This document shows, one piece after another, positions 1 through 12,043 of a stretch of DNA of 64,000 nt. Below the pieces are notes generated by a model. That model searched no databases, was not told the DNA's origin, and was given only the letters and a program-made list of their open reading frames with translations. The stretch covers positions 41,490-105,489 of the forward strand of contig SWBL01000171.1 of NCBI GenBank assembly GCA_024195585.1, written 5' to 3'. The DNA is from Aureobasidium sp. EXF-3400 (lineage: Eukaryota; Ascomycota; Dothideomycetes; Dothideales; Saccotheciaceae). The translations under genes were made by a program, and so were the position numbers. Position 1 is the stretch's first letter; each line of letters starts with the position of its first letter.

Positions 1-313
1 ATGCCTATCCGCAACGTTTGAGAATAGGCCCTTCTCCTAGACCGTTCTGCCAGACATACTTTGTAGAATCTCGGCGCGGCTCATCCCAGGCACCTCCAGT
101 TTCCTTTTCTGTCATGCATGTTCAACGTGGCCCTTGGCACGAACTACGAACACCTCGGAATACCACGCACTCAGCGGTTTGGGTCTCTTGACCTCTTGGC
201 CTCATTTGTTCGAACATGTATCTCCTGCTTATCATGGTTTCCGGACCGGCACTATCACGTCGTGCGGCCAAGAGCGTCTTGATAATCTCAAGACATGGGT
301 ATAGGTGCTCGCG

Positions 314-320
314 TATAAAA
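314..320 (+). promoter_or_regulatory. TATA box of the GMC oxidoreductase gene
   Basis: A TATAAAA heptamer lies 59 nt upstream of the chosen ATG at 379, a normal distance for a fungal core promoter with a short leader. It also argues against the GTG-initiated extension at 340 and for initiation at the ATG that opens the signal peptide. Confidence 0.6.
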
Positions 321-378
321 GGTAGGTCTGGCTCGGATTGTGGCAGCTCATTGTCAACCATCGCCATCTATTTTCGTC

Positions 379-2199
379 ATGTTCTCTTTTCTGTTGGCGT
401 GCGCTGCCATTCCCCTCGCTCTTGCAGTACCGGCGAAGACTCCCAACATCACGATTAGTGACTCTTTCGACTATGTCATCGTTGGAGGTGGTCTTACTGG
501 TCTGACCGTCGCCAGCCGCCTCTCAGAGAACCCATCCATCAAGATTCTTGTCATTGAGGGTGGTCAGGACAACCACAATGACCCTCGAGTATACGATGTC
601 CGCACCTACGGACAAGCATTCGAGTCGGACCTCGACTACAACATGACTTCGACACCTATCTCTTGGAGAAACGGCACCAAGCTTCCCATGGCTGCTGGAA
701 AGACTCTCGGTGGCTCTGGCAGTATCAATGGAGCAAGCTGGACCAAAGGACCCAAGACTCAATATGATCTCCTTCCTCTGCTTACCGGTGACGAATCTTG
801 GGGCTGGGACGGTCTGAATCAGTACATGCTCGGTGCTGAACACTTCTACGCTCCTTCGAACGAGTTGAAGTCAAAGGGAGCTGATTACGATGGTTACAAG
901 CACGGCTTCAGTGGTCCAGTCAAAGTCTCCTTTGCTCAAGGCATGTTTGGCAGCATTCAACAGCCAGCCCTCAATGCTTCTCAGCAAGTCTGGGGTCTTG
1001 AGCATGTTGACGATGCGGCATCTGGAATCGTGAACGGCGTCACAACCATTCCTAACATGGTTCAACCTGATCAGAGTCAGAACAGATCTTCGCCCTACAC
1101 TGCATATATTCTCGGCGAGCCCCAACAGCGCGATAATCTGGTCATCTTGACCGCACACCGTGCTGTTGAGATCCGCTGGAGCAGCAGTTGTCCCGAGGCA
1201 GAGCCTGATTGTGTCTTGACCGCAGATGGTGTATACTACCAAGCCGGCCGCAACAGCGAAAAGTTGTTCGTCAAGGCGACTCGCGAAGTTCTTCTTGCCG
1301 CCGGCGCCATGCAAAGCCCACAACTGCTCGAGCTTAGTGGTGTCGGAGACCCAGCGATCTTGAACAAGGCTGGCGTACCTGTTCAGAAGACTCTTATGGG
1401 CGTAGGCAAGAATCTGCAAGAACAGACCAAAAACACAATCACGTACACTCCCAAATCAAACGATATCGACGGATCAGGTCCGCCGTCAGCAATCGCTTTC
1501 CCGAACGTCCACCAACTCCTCGGTAACCTGTCATCAGCTGTACACGCAGAAACCCTCGCCAACCTTGCCTCTTATTCAACTGATCTCGAAGCGCAAGGTC
1601 TTGTCGCTAATGCCACTGCAACGCATGAGATCCTCAAATACCAAGTCGCAAACCTCTTCAACCAGGTTGAAGCCGCTGCTGAGATATTCTTCACGCTCGC
1701 CGCAGAGACTGAGTCTGCTCCAGCGACTGTGGGCGCTGATCTCTGGAACCTGATTGTTCTTGCCCGAGGCACAATTCACATCACCAGCAACAACTCTTTC
1801 GACCTACCTGAAGTCGAGCCCTCATACTTCGGCCACCCTCTAGATCTACAACTCCAGACCTTGGCAACCCAACAAGCAGCCCAAGTCTACTCCACCTCTC
1901 CTCTGGCAGAAATGATTGACCAGCACATCCTTCCCGCTTCCCTCCCTGACAGTTACAAGCAATGGGAGAAATTTGTCAAGGACACGTTCACGTCTGTCTG
2001 GCATCCTATTGCTACATTGAGTATGATGAAAGAGGAGTTTGGGGGTGTGGTGGATAGTAAATTGAAGGTGTATGGGTTGGCTAATGTGAGGGTTGTGGAT
2101 GCTAGTGTTTTGCCTGTGCAGTTGAGTGCGCATTTGAGTTCTAGTCTTTATGGCATTGCGGAGAAGGCTGCTGTGATGATTAGAGAGGATCAGGTCTGA
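379..2199 (+). CDS. Secreted GMC oxidoreductase, glucose-oxidase-like
   Basis: Single-exon 606-residue flavoprotein. The ATG at 379 opens a hydrophobic signal peptide (MFSFLLACAAIPLALAVPA). The Rossmann FAD-binding motif GGGLTGLTVASRL follows at about residues 36-48, and the GMC signature region has GKTLGGSGSINGA. The two catalytic histidines expected in this family are visible as H542 (VWHPIATLSMM) and H585 (LSAHLSSSLYG). Their 43-residue spacing equals that of the known catalytic pair in Aspergillus niger glucose oxidase, and the length (about 605) also matches. Several N-glycosylation sequons are present. Known family role: oxidation of glucose or other alcohols with O2, releasing H2O2 outside the cell. 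I infer the glucose-oxidase branch from local similarity around the FAD motif and C-terminus; aryl-alcohol or other GMC substrates remain possible. Confidence 0.9.
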   Translation: MFSFLLACAAIPLALAVPAKTPNITISDSFDYVIVGGGLTGLTVASRLSENPSIKILVIEGGQDNHNDPRVYDVRTYGQAFESDLDYNMTSTPISWRNGTKLPMAAGKTLGGSGSINGASWTKGPKTQYDLLPLLTGDESWGWDGLNQYMLGAEHFYAPSNELKSKGADYDGYKHGFSGPVKVSFAQGMFGSIQQPALNASQQVWGLEHVDDAASGIVNGVTTIPNMVQPDQSQNRSSPYTAYILGEPQQRDNLVILTAHRAVEIRWSSSCPEAEPDCVLTADGVYYQAGRNSEKLFVKATREVLLAAGAMQSPQLLELSGVGDPAILNKAGVPVQKTLMGVGKNLQEQTKNTITYTPKSNDIDGSGPPSAIAFPNVHQLLGNLSSAVHAETLANLASYSTDLEAQGLVANATATHEILKYQVANLFNQVEAAAEIFFTLAAETESAPATVGADLWNLIVLARGTIHITSNNSFDLPEVEPSYFGHPLDLQLQTLATQQAAQVYSTSPLAEMIDQHILPASLPDSYKQWEKFVKDTFTSVWHPIATLSMMKEEFGGVVDSKLKVYGLANVRVVDASVLPVQLSAHLSSSLYGIAEKAAVMIREDQV

Positions 2200-2290
2200 T
2201 AATGAGTTCAATGATGGGTATAGAAGAAACAGAATAGACTGGATATACATGGAATGCATATAGACAGAATGCATTCATGTACAATCATAC

Positions 2291-3250
2291 CTACAGGATA
2301 GCAACACCATTTGGGGGACTAGCAACACCTCCTGGAACGTGGATAGGCATACTGCTGAAGAAGAACGACCACTTCTTCTTCTCCTTACACTCTGTCGCCA
2401 ACTTGTCCAAGTCAAAGATCTCACCGATAGGTAAACCCCATCCAGCAAGCAACCATTCATGCAAGAGGTATTCGGTGTTTTGACACGGCCACGCCTCAAA
2501 ACTGGGTTGATCTCCCGCAACAGCCGCAAACCCCTTCTCCCACATCCAACGCACCGTCTTCTCAGACGACTCAACGCCAATAGCAGGAGGCGGATATGTC
2601 TCTGATAGCTTTGTGCGAGCTTCAGTGGATAATTGCTCGTATGCGTTTGTCCAGCCTGTGCGGATGAACAGGATATCGCCTTCTTTGAACTGCACGCCTT
2701 GGGCTTTGGCAACTTGTTCCAGAACATCAACAGTGATGGGTGTGGTTTGGAAACAAGACTCTACACTCCACTCTCCTCTCTCTTCAGCCCAAGATTTGTA
2801 GTCCAGTAAGACGCCTCGTCCCACCACACCTCCATTTTCCACCCATACATGAATGCCATTCCTCTCCGACCCTAATACGTCTTCATTACTGCAGTCATTG
2901 TAATATCTCTTTTCTTTCTGGTATCCATAGTGTCTGAAGCCATCCCATTGCGAACTGGACTGCGTGTTGAAGGTCACGGTATCGTCGTTGACACTACGGG
3001 GAGCTTTATTAATGATGTTGTGGTTGAATGCGATGCGATTGAAACAGGGCGGGGACATTTTGTTCAAGGGCCAGTCGACGGAGATACGGGTGCCGTGAAC
3101 GATTTCTTGGGCGGCGAGAGTGGTGTTTTGCGGGGTGAGGAGGTTGAGCATGCCGAGTCCGTCGGCAGAGCCCCAAAGGCCCCATGCGTTGCCGTGGGGG
3201 CCATTGGGGTCGAGAGGAAGAGAGGAGAAGGGAGGACGTGTGGGCGACAT
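2291..3250 (-). CDS. Cyclase-family (kynurenine-formamidase-like) protein
   Basis: Intact 319-residue single-exon gene, convergent with the GMC gene and ending 92 nt from it. It resembles the fungal branch of the putative cyclase family (PF04199): the N-terminus has WGSADGLGMLNLLTP, the core has NTQSSSQWDGFRHYGYQ, and the C-terminal half has a hydrophobic strand ending in FIRTGW plus AVAGDQPSFEAWP. In bacterial formamidases the metal motif is HxGTHxDxPxH; here the equivalent segment is the fungal variant with W-D-G-x-R-H, so metal binding may differ. Family members hydrolyse amide or lactone bonds. No signal peptide is visible, so it is probably cytosolic. The substrate cannot be told from sequence. 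Confidence 0.85.
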   Translation of the reverse strand: MSPTRPPFSSLPLDPNGPHGNAWGLWGSADGLGMLNLLTPQNTTLAAQEIVHGTRISVDWPLNKMSPPCFNRIAFNHNIINKAPRSVNDDTVTFNTQSSSQWDGFRHYGYQKEKRYYNDCSNEDVLGSERNGIHVWVENGGVVGRGVLLDYKSWAEERGEWSVESCFQTTPITVDVLEQVAKAQGVQFKEGDILFIRTGWTNAYEQLSTEARTKLSETYPPPAIGVESSEKTVRWMWEKGFAAVAGDQPSFEAWPCQNTEYLLHEWLLAGWGLPIGEIFDLDKLATECKEKKKWSFFFSSMPIHVPGGVASPPNGVAIL

Positions 3251-3446
3251 GAGAACGATGATGCTGGTGAGTGGTATAGAAGATGCGAGGGACCGAGGGG
3301 TGTTTTGTTGATTTGGTGACGTGCGCGGGGTAGCTTTTTCCGACAGCCATCTCCGACGGCCTGGTAATTTTCCGTTGGCGCTTTTGCTTTTCCGCTCATC
3401 GCAAGGCGCGTATCATTTCTGTGCCTGAATGCAGTATCGTGTCATC

Positions 3447-3749
3447 TTACTTGACAAAGAGCAGAAGCACACAGGCCGATGATAGCGGTCCGATAGGATT
3501 GAGCAGAAATCGTTCCACTATGGGATGAGGACTTTTGAGAAGCATGATGGCCATGAGATCTGGAATCATGAACGCTAGCGTACAAAGTGGAATAGTCACC
3601 GGCAGAGATGATGGTGTAATACGAATTGCTAGTGAGTAGAGGAGAGTTGAGACAGCATATCCAACAAGGACGATTGAAGCTCGGTATATGTCAAGTCCGA
3701 GACTCGTCGCGTTTATTGACGCTTCTGGTTTTGTGGTGGCCTGTGGCAT
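3447..3749 (-). CDS. Small putative membrane protein
   Basis: A 100-residue frame begins at ATG 3749 (MPQATTKPEAS). It contains three hydrophobic segments: RASIVLVGYAVSTLLYSLAI, a stretch ending in CTLAFMIPDLMAIMLL, and a C-terminal PLSSACVLLLFV that runs to the stop. The hydrophobic pattern and balanced composition look more like a real small membrane protein than a chance frame, but I do not recognise the family. It lies about 200 nt upstream of, and on the same strand as, the cyclase-family gene. It could be an exon of a longer gene, but I see no convincing neighbouring exon. Confidence 0.4.
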   Translation of the reverse strand: MPQATTKPEASINATSLGLDIYRASIVLVGYAVSTLLYSLAIRITPSSLPVTIPLCTLAFMIPDLMAIMLLKSPHPIVERFLLNPIGPLSSACVLLLFVK

Positions 3750-3785
3750 GGTGAACGGTGAACGCAAGTTGATCTGACGGAGAAG

Positions 3786-5287
3786 TGAGGTACCAAGGTA
3801 GGAGGGAGCTGGGACATATGATTTATCTACAATGGTCTGATATGCCGTGCTTACCGCAGGATGGAAAGTGTATCAGTGGGTTCCGCATGATCAACCAGAG
3901 GCCGGGAATAAGCCATGGAAATTCGAGGATGCGGAGGGGAACACCCTGTCTAAAACTCACTTCTGCTCGATATCGACGACGAGGGCTTTTGGTGTGACCC
4001 GATTGTAGGGGATGGTAGTTTGGATGGTTGTTTCTATGCTTCTGGACAATTTGCGATAATTGACTACGAATTACGGTTTCTCGCAGAGTTCTCCAGTCAT
4101 TTCCATATCAGCGTTGGACTACTTACATTCTCGAGTGCCACCTCCCCTCGAGCAGCTCAGATTCAGATGAGGCAGCAAGGTTGGTTGCTCTCGAACATAT
4201 ATCGCTGCACATTGTGTGTTCTCAAAACAGTATATAGCTATAGTGTCAACCCCAATGCTATTGCTAGTCGCCGAGGTCTCCGTAAGAGGCATCCTCGACC
4301 CCGACCTCCCTGTCTGATCGGATGCGGAGAATCTCATCTATCCGGTGCATCCATTGACCCTTAGCAACAGGCAGCTCTAATTCGAGCTACGTAGTACTTG
4401 AGGTAGAGTCGATGGTTGAGATAGAGTACTCGCCCTGGCAGCGCAGGGACTCAAATGGCTTGCAAGCCACAAAACCTAAAATATTCGACCGACTCATGGG
4501 GGGTTCAAAAACACTTCACCGTTTGTCGCAACACCAAGCACGCAGCGGCTTCACGAACGCTCTTTGCGCCATCTTCAAGATAAGAGTGTTGGAGGCTTGC
4601 CGTGAAGCCTTTTCGAGAAAATCCAAGTGCGGTCAAGGAAACCATGCAAATGCTTGGGGATCCCTTGTTCCTGCCGACCGAATCTGAGTCTGTCTCTGTC
4701 GCTTGTTCGCTCTACAACCCCATCCTTCGTCTTATCCATCGCACTCCGAACACATCGTCATTCTCAACATGAATCTCAGTTCGCACCGACAATTCAAGCC
4801 ACATCTATTCAGTTTCATTGAATTGTATGATGAATTGGACGGAAGGGTCTCCCCCAGGACTGCCGAAAGTACGTCATTTTAGATCGTCACGATAAGGTTT
4901 CAGCCCCCGATGGACCCAAGGACTTCACAGCGACCCGGGAACGGCCCTCGCTCACATCCGGTCACCAAAATCCCTACCTTTCGCACCCTTTTGTCATCAA
5001 AATCTCATCGATCCGCACGGCTTTAGTTTCCATGTTCAACTGTTCCGTCTAGCTTCCATCTTTCCCAATCGCGTGGGCCTCCGCGGCTGCTAATTGTTCT
5101 GATAGGCTGCATATGATGTTTTCGGGGTGGTGATATCATCATTCTGTCCAACCAAACAGCGAAACAGTTTTCTTGTGCGACATCACTGCTAGTATATAGG
5201 TAGGGCCTGCAGTGAAAATCTGCTTTCCACACCACTTGCTATTCTTCGGTCTGCCATACCAGGTCTTGCCTGGCACACCTACTAATC
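3786..5287. other. Intergenic region without a convincing gene
   Basis: About 1.5 kb of mixed-composition DNA upstream of the MFS gene. Short frames occur on both strands, but none has recognisable motifs or splice-joined partners. A TATATA at 5193-5198 lies 95 nt before the MFS start codon and is a plausible core promoter element. Nothing else is recognised. Confidence 0.5.
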
Positions 5288-7044
5288 ATGTTTGCTCTTT
5301 TCACTGATACAACCTTCGGGTTTCTCATGCGCGGCATCTCTGGCGGAAGACTATTCAAATACGAGGACCAATACAACGAAGAGCTTCGCGAGGAGTATTT
5401 CAACAGCGGAGAGGTCAAAGAAGAAGAGGCTTCTGATGACGAGGAGAAAAATGGCTCCAAAGGAAAATACAAGCTGATCGAGTTCAGAGAGAACGACCCT
5501 GACGTATGTCGCATTGCAACTCGCTCAACATGTGCAGAACTGACCTGTTGCAGAACCCGCAAAACTGGTCCACCTTCAAAAAGTGCTTTGTGACATTCAA
5601 CATCTGTTTCTTGACTTCTTCCGTCTACATTGGATCTGCCATCTACACATCTGGTCTGCCTTTCTTGACCAAGGCCTTTGGTACGTCCACCGAAGTCATC
5701 ACCGTTGGTCTTACTCTCTACGTTCTGGGTTATGGTCTTGGCCCTATGATCTGGTCACCTCTCTCAGAAATCCCTCAGATCGGCAGAAACCCAATTTACA
5801 TTGGTACTCTGGTCGTCTTCGTCTTCTTCAACTTTGGAGTCGTCTACGCAAAGAATATTGGCATGCTTCTGACTTTCCGTTTCCTCACTGGTTTCTTCGG
5901 TTCTCCTGTGCTCGCTACTGGAGGTGCTTCTTTGGCGGATATCTTCTCACCTGCCAAGCGCGCATACGCTCTCTCCATCTTCGGTATTGCCAACATCATG
6001 GGACCCTCCCTTGGACCCGTCGCTGGTAACTGGGCAGCTCAGTACGAAGGCTGGACCTGGCCTATCTGGATGCTCATCTGGATGTCCGGCGTCTGTCTTG
6101 TCTTCCTTATATTTTTCTTCCCGGAGACATCAAGTTCGAATATCCTTTACCGCCGTACTGCCCGTCTTCGCAAGTGGCAAGAGGAGAACGGCTACTTGGA
6201 CGACAAGCCATACGACAAGATCAAGTGCCAGCCTGAGATTGACGGCGAACACATGGGCGGTGCTGACATAGCCAAGATGACTCTCGTCAAGCCTTTCTCT
6301 CTCACCCTCACAGAACCTATTGTACTTGCACTGAACTTGTACATTGCTCTGATCTACGCAGTGCTTTACTGCTGGCTGGAGTCTATTCCTATCGCATTTG
6401 AAGAAGTCTACGGATTCGGCCTCGGAACCACTGGTTTGTGCTACCTCGGTATCTGTGTCGGCGGTATCATCTGTATTCCTCCCTACTGGTACTACAACTA
6501 CTACTACGTCGAGCCTCGCTTCTCAGAGGATGGAACACTTCGCCCTGAGATCAGATTGGAGCCTGCATTGGCCACCTGCATCTGTCTGCCTATCTGTCTG
6601 TTCATGTTTGGCTGGACAGCCAAGGCGTCGATTCACTGGATCGTCCCCATCATCGGTACTTCCTTCTTCACTATCGGAGCCTTTGGCGCTTTCTCTGGAG
6701 TCCTCAACTACCTCGGTGATGCCTACCCTGCAGAATTCGCCTCCATCTCTGCTGGTAACGATTTCTTCCGTTCCTGCTTTGGTGCTGCCTTCCCTCTGTT
6801 TGCTCGTCAAATGTTCAACACTCTTGGTCTTGATTGGGGCAACTCGCTGTTGGGTTTCTTGACTGTTGTGTTTATTCCTGTCATCTTCGCTTTGTGGTGG
6901 AAGGGAGACAGACTCAGAGCTCGCAGTAAGAGAGCTACCCAAGCTTACTTGAGCAAGAAGGATGGCGACAAGAGTGATGATGAGAAGACTCAGGTCGGCA
7001 GCGACGAGGATAAGGAACAGGAGAAGGAAAAGGATGACCAGTAG
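5288..7044 (+). CDS. MFS transporter, DHA1 drug:H+ antiporter type
   Basis: Two exons, 5288-5503 and 5554-7044, joined in phase 0 across a 50-nt GTATGT...CAG intron; total 568 residues. The splice recreates the DPDNPQNW version of the NP-x-NWS motif that precedes TM1 in fungal DHA1 transporters. The hydrophobic profile fits 12 TM helices. The TM2-3 loop reads LGYGLGPMIWSPLSEIPQIGR, and the TM5 motif-C region reads ANIMGPSLGPVAGNW. The N-terminus is acidic and the C-terminal tail is highly charged (KKDGDKSDDEKTQVGSDEDK), both typical of cytosolic tails. Family role: proton-coupled efflux of drugs, polyamines or metabolites at the plasma membrane. The substrate is unknown. It stands alone, between two intergenic regions. 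Confidence 0.92.
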
Positions 7045-7651
7045 AGTGAGCGAAAAATATCGCATGAATGAATAGACTTAATATATAATATGTAACGATA
7101 AACGAAATGTAATTGTACGCAACGATCAAAAATTCTGTTTATTTTCATTATCTCCACCACCGTCTGCAGGGTAACATAGAAGCATTGTCCTAATCAGTGA
7201 CCATGCAGGTCATCATATCGGTATAGGCGCGCAGGTGGTGGATCTGCCGTCGGATCCGAGGAATTTGCAGCTTCCCCACATGCGGCTGAAAATTTATTCC
7301 CTTTCGCTAAAGACATTCAGACCCTATAACATCTATAGCATGCGATATAACGCTTGAGAATCAGTTCATAGCACAAAGCGAGGATTCAGGACATCTGCTA
7401 ATAGTCATGATATCAACTCATTCAATCACTCGGTTGGGCAGCGCCCGCTGAAGATGCATAGTGTTCGGAGTGGCCGTCGCTTCTGGTTGCCCTGCGGCTG
7501 AAGAAGCCCGATGGAGACGCCGTTTTCGTGTTCTAATCGAGCCCTCGCTGAGAATCGGTCGCGGCGGCGAGTGGTGCTCCAGAAAACCTCACAGATCGAA
7601 ACATAACCATGCAGACGTTCAGGAAAGGCTTCTCTCACACCACAGCTTACA
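7045..7651. other. Intergenic region, MFS 3' end to histidine kinase
   Basis: About 600 nt. The part just after the MFS stop is AT-rich, as expected of a 3' UTR and terminator (ATATATAATATG around 7080). The remainder is probably the promoter and 5' UTR of the histidine kinase. The 7461-7700 plus-strand frame overlaps the kinase start in another frame and shows no domain. Confidence 0.5.
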
Positions 7652-10600
7652 ATGTCGTCGTGTCCGAATTCAATGGCTAGGAACGGCGGCGTCCAGTTGA
7701 CACAGGGAGCGTCGGATTCGGTGCAGGAGTGGCTGCGTTTGCGAGCGTTGGCAAGGTACGAACTGCCGTGTGGTGGGATGGCGACGTGATGATTGAAGCC
7801 TTGAAGCCTGACCCTACTGTGATTGCGACAGATACTTTGCTCCCAGCAACATCACGGCCGAAGTCGTCAATGCCGAACGCGGCGAACCGGCCCCGCCGTC
7901 GCTGGCTGCAAGTCCTCTCTTGACTGCCGTCACCCAGAATGGCGCTTTGCGCATGAACTGCGACCGCGCCTTTGTCTCGCTCATCGACTCGTCGACGCAA
8001 TATATCCTCGCCGAAGCCACGAGGTCCATCTCCATCCGGGACTCGACCAGCTTTGCCAATCCCCAAGATGCCCTCTTCCTTGGAGTGCAGAGTCTCAACA
8101 AGGAGTACGGCATCTGTCCACAATCCGTCGCCATCTTCACCGATCGTACCGGCCGCCGAGCTGTCAACACCCATGGCGTCGTCGCCAATACCACTCGCTA
8201 CGTGATCCGCGACTTGAGAGAGCTGGACCAATATAAACACTGCCCTTATGTCGTCGGATTCCCTCATATGGTATCTTACGCCGAGGTGCCTGTCAAGAGC
8301 GCTTCAGGGCATGTTCTCGGAACCTACTGTGTTATGGACAACAAGATCCGTGATGATTTCTTCAACGATTCGACCATCGACATCCTCAACGACATTGCAG
8401 CATGTATCACAGAGCAATTGGAGCTTCACGCCGTTAGACAAGAGTCCGGACGAGGTGTACAAATGATGAGGGGCTTGTCAGAGTTCATTGAAAGCAGAAG
8501 ATCAAGGGCAAACAGTGCTGGTGCTACATCTAGGAAAGCTTCCTTGGCTACCGTCGCCGACTACTTTGATGGTCCGCCGCTACAACCAGAATCTACATCA
8601 TCATCATCCACTTCACTAGACTCTGACAAGCAGAGTTCGGGTCGTTCTTCGGCGCCAACCGCGACTCCGTTGACACCTCCTGAGGACCTCTTATCCCCAT
8701 CCAGCCCCGGAGTCTGTGAGTCCGCTTTGGAAATGTCAAACAAACCTCTTTCGGGCTACCGTACAATCAAGGACATCTATTCAGGAGCCGCCCATCTGAT
8801 CCGTGCCGCCATTGACGTTGAAGGCCTCGTCTTCTTGAACCGGTCTAACAACAACACATCGTCTGGACATACACGGTCATTGTCAATACCGACACCAGCA
8901 CTAGGCAGCCTTGACAGCGCATCATCATCGTCCCTTTGCGAGGTCCTCGGAAGCTCGGTCGTACCTGGCGGCTGCACCCTCGGCACTCTACAGGACCCGT
9001 TGAGCATCAATGAAGCTTCGCTCAACTACCTGATCCGAAACTTTCCCCGAGGTTGCGTTTTTGTGTCCGACACTCAAGGCGATCCGGTGTTTGACAAGGA
9101 GGGCGCTTTCATTGCTCAGACTTATTCACCCTATCCCTCGTCTACTGCTGTCAAGATATCTGGTGAGCTTCAATCATTGATCCGCAAAGCACGTTCCTTG
9201 GTCTTTCTTCCATTATGGGATTCTACACAGGAGACTATCATTGTAGGTATGCTAGGATGGACCAGCGACCCCACGCGCGTACTTGCAGAACAGGATATCA
9301 CCTGTCTATCAGCCTTTGGAAATACTTTCATGACCGAAATCGCGAGGACCGAGATGACCGAATTGGCACGCGCCAAATCTGACTTCCTCTCCTCGATCAG
9401 TCACGAGCTTCGATCGCCTCTTCACGGAATTCACGCTGCTGTCGATCTCTTGCAGGATCCGGAACACGACTCTAAACTCGAATTGATCGAGATGATCTCG
9501 AGCTGCTCATCCACCTTGCTTGATACCTTGAACCATGTGCTGGACTTCTCTCGGGTTAGCAAACTCACCGATGTGAAGCTTGAGCCACAAGCTCTTGCTC
9601 CGTTCGAGAAGCAAGAAGTCAATTCAAACGCCTTCGGAGATATGAGCCAAGAATATCTGTGTGATCTTGTTCTATCAGTGGTTGAAGGATTACACTTTGG
9701 CCAGTCCTCGCGAAAAGCCACTTTCGAAAAGCTACAAAGTACCATTGTCGACCAAGTTGTCAAACCCACAACCTCATCAAACTCACCTTTACTCGATGCT
9801 GCGACCCACAAGACATCACCGCAAGCTGTAGATGCTGTTGCTGTGTATGTTGATATTGAGAGCCGGGCGGATTGGTGCATGATGGTCTGTGCTGGCGCCT
9901 GGAAACGACTAGTCATGAATCTCTTTGCCAACGCTCTGAAGTACACCCACCAAGGATTTGTTGAGGTGTCCCTGAAGGTGGTCCCAGACATCAGGAACCC
10001 TACCAAGCGATGCGCCCATCTCATGGTCAGCGACACTGGTATCGGCATGAGTCCTGAATTCCTCAGGCGAAGTCTTTACCAGCCATTCGTTCAGGAGAAC
10101 CCGATCGCTGATGGGACTGGACTCGGCCTCAGTATCGTGAAGAAGATTGTAGCGGACTTGCAAGGCACGATTGATGTGCAAAGCACACAGGGCGTCGGCA
10201 CACGCTTTGATGTCTTGATCCCCGTCCCGGACCCAACCGTGTCCGAGGAGCCATTGGTTTCCGGCGGGAAGAGACTGGATTCAGATGGGACGCTCAAAGG
10301 TCGGACTGTTTGTTTGTTGTCAGCAGTGGGCATGCATGAGAATGACAACTTGTCGGCTGCTGACGCCGAGCTGCAACTCCGACGTACGACAACTATGCAG
10401 TCGTATGTGCGATCTATCGCACAAAATTGGTTCGGCATCAACGTCATCACCAGTGGTGGTTTGGAAGCGATCCAGGCCGATATCGTCATTGCCGAAGAAA
10501 CACATCTTGCCAATCTGATTCATGCCAAACCCGAAACTCTCGAGAACTTCAGGACACAACGCATCGTCTTGGTAGACGCCCAGCCTTTGAATCATCCCAG

Positions 10601-11246
10601 CAAGATCCGACTCCCTGGCGCGACGGTGAACCTGGCATACCCGCTGAGCCCGAAAGCCTTGGTTCGTGCTCTTACTGCTAGTTTGAAATCGACCATTGAG
10701 CCACAGAATCTGTCGCTAAAGCATACCCTCCCTCCTTCACCGTCACAGTGGGTCAATGAGACCATTCTCAACAAACTGGAAATCCAGACGTCTTCAGAGA
10801 CAGTCAAACGGAGAAGACAGCATAGCCAAACTGCCGAACAAGTCGACACCACACCACAAGATCAACAATACTTCCTTCTCGTAGATGACAATGCAATCAA
10901 CCTCCGCCTCCTCGCCACTTTCATGAAAAAGCTCGGCTATACCTCCGAAACCGCCGTCAACGGACTAGAAGCTTTTGAGAAGTTTAAAGCCTCACCCACT
11001 CGCTTCACCACTATCCTTATGGATATCAGTATGCCTGTCATGAATGGCTATGAATCCAGTCGAGCAATTAGAAGTCATGAGTTAAGTTTAGAAGAGCAGG
11101 GGAACATGGTGAAGGCAGCGAGGATTATTGCGTTAACGGGTCTGGGATCGGAAGCTAGTAAGCAGGAAGCGAGGGCGAGTGGGATTGATGAGTTTTATAC
11201 TAAACCGGTTAAGTTTAATGCTTTGAAGGAGTTATTGGGGAAGTAA
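7652..11246 (+). CDS. Hybrid histidine kinase (GAF-HisKA-HATPase-REC)
   Basis: Two exons, 7652-7755 and 7832-11246, with a 76-nt intron (GTACGA...GACAG). The junction reads LRALARYFAP, and the whole protein has 1172 residues. An in-frame stop at 7809 shows that the intron is needed. The first ATG is 7652; 7673 is an in-frame alternative. A GAF-like region occupies about residues 60-240 (GALRMNCDRAFVSLID onward), followed by a Ser-rich linker. The HisKA box is SDFLSSISHELRSPLHGIH with H559 as phospho-acceptor. The HATPase domain shows NALKYT (N box), SDTGIGMSPEF (G1) and GTGLGLSIVKKIV (G2). A C-terminal receiver domain has VDDNAINLRLL, D1099 in LMDISMP, a switch Thr in IALTG and the KP lysine. 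Role: His-Asp phosphorelay sensing, feeding the Ypd1-type pathway. There is no transmembrane segment, so the sensor is probably cytosolic. Confidence 0.93.
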
Positions 11247-12043
11247 AGGGGGTTTGGAGGTGAAATGAAGTTATGATATTATTGTAATTTAGTAGACTTT
11301 TGTATGAATGAATGCTAGTGTTTCTTGGAATATCCATCTCTGGTCACCTGTCTCGCATTGCGACATCAATCTGTCACACTCAGAACAGCCTCGTTGCAAT
11401 CCACTTAGTCTTCGTCTCCTTGTCCCAAACAGAACCCTGCACTAAGGGTTTCATATCGCTACCATCGATTAATACTTTATGCTTTGTTAAAAGCATATTT
11501 ACATTGCTCCATCATCTGCACATCAACGCCTACATGATAGCTACGTCCACTTTATAACCCATCTAACCCTATCGCATCCCTTAACCTCCTTATCCTCATT
11601 TCTCTGCCTTGATTATCGAGTACCGAGCCGATATCGGATTCTGCGGTGAGGAAGCAGTTTTGCCGTTGCATTTCATCCAAAAGGACGGGATAGTGGTGGT
11701 GATGCTAGGTTGCAGAGTTAGGAAAGGGATAAGTTAGAGGTGTTTCTGATACGTTAGGGTTGGAGGAGGGGCGTGGAAGAACTTGTGGGTCCGAAGCGAT
11801 AGGGAGAGGGTGAGTTCTATACGGGTGGGTGGTGTTTGAGGGCTTGGGGTGGTCATTGATTTGGATAAAAGTCCTAGGATCCTGGACATTGAGTGCTGCA
11901 ATCGTCGAGAGTCTCGGGGCACGAGGATGTGAGAAGCTAACGGGGGTCTAGCGGTATGGCTGTTTAGTGTTTTGGTGCCTGAGCTTATTCTGAAGATTAG
12001 AGGTTCTAGCAAACGGAGTGATGATGTCTGTTGCTTGCTGCAG
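11247..12043. other. Intergenic region
   Basis: About 800 nt downstream of the kinase. The start is AT-rich 3' UTR. The remainder has no frame with recognisable similarity, although a degraded N-terminal lobe of the adjacent phosphotransferase-like gene would be expected around 11,700-12,030. I could not find one. Confidence 0.45.

Noticed and set aside
871..1419. 182-residue minus-strand frame inside the GMC gene
   Set aside because: Exact antisense shadow of a gene with clear catalytic motifs.
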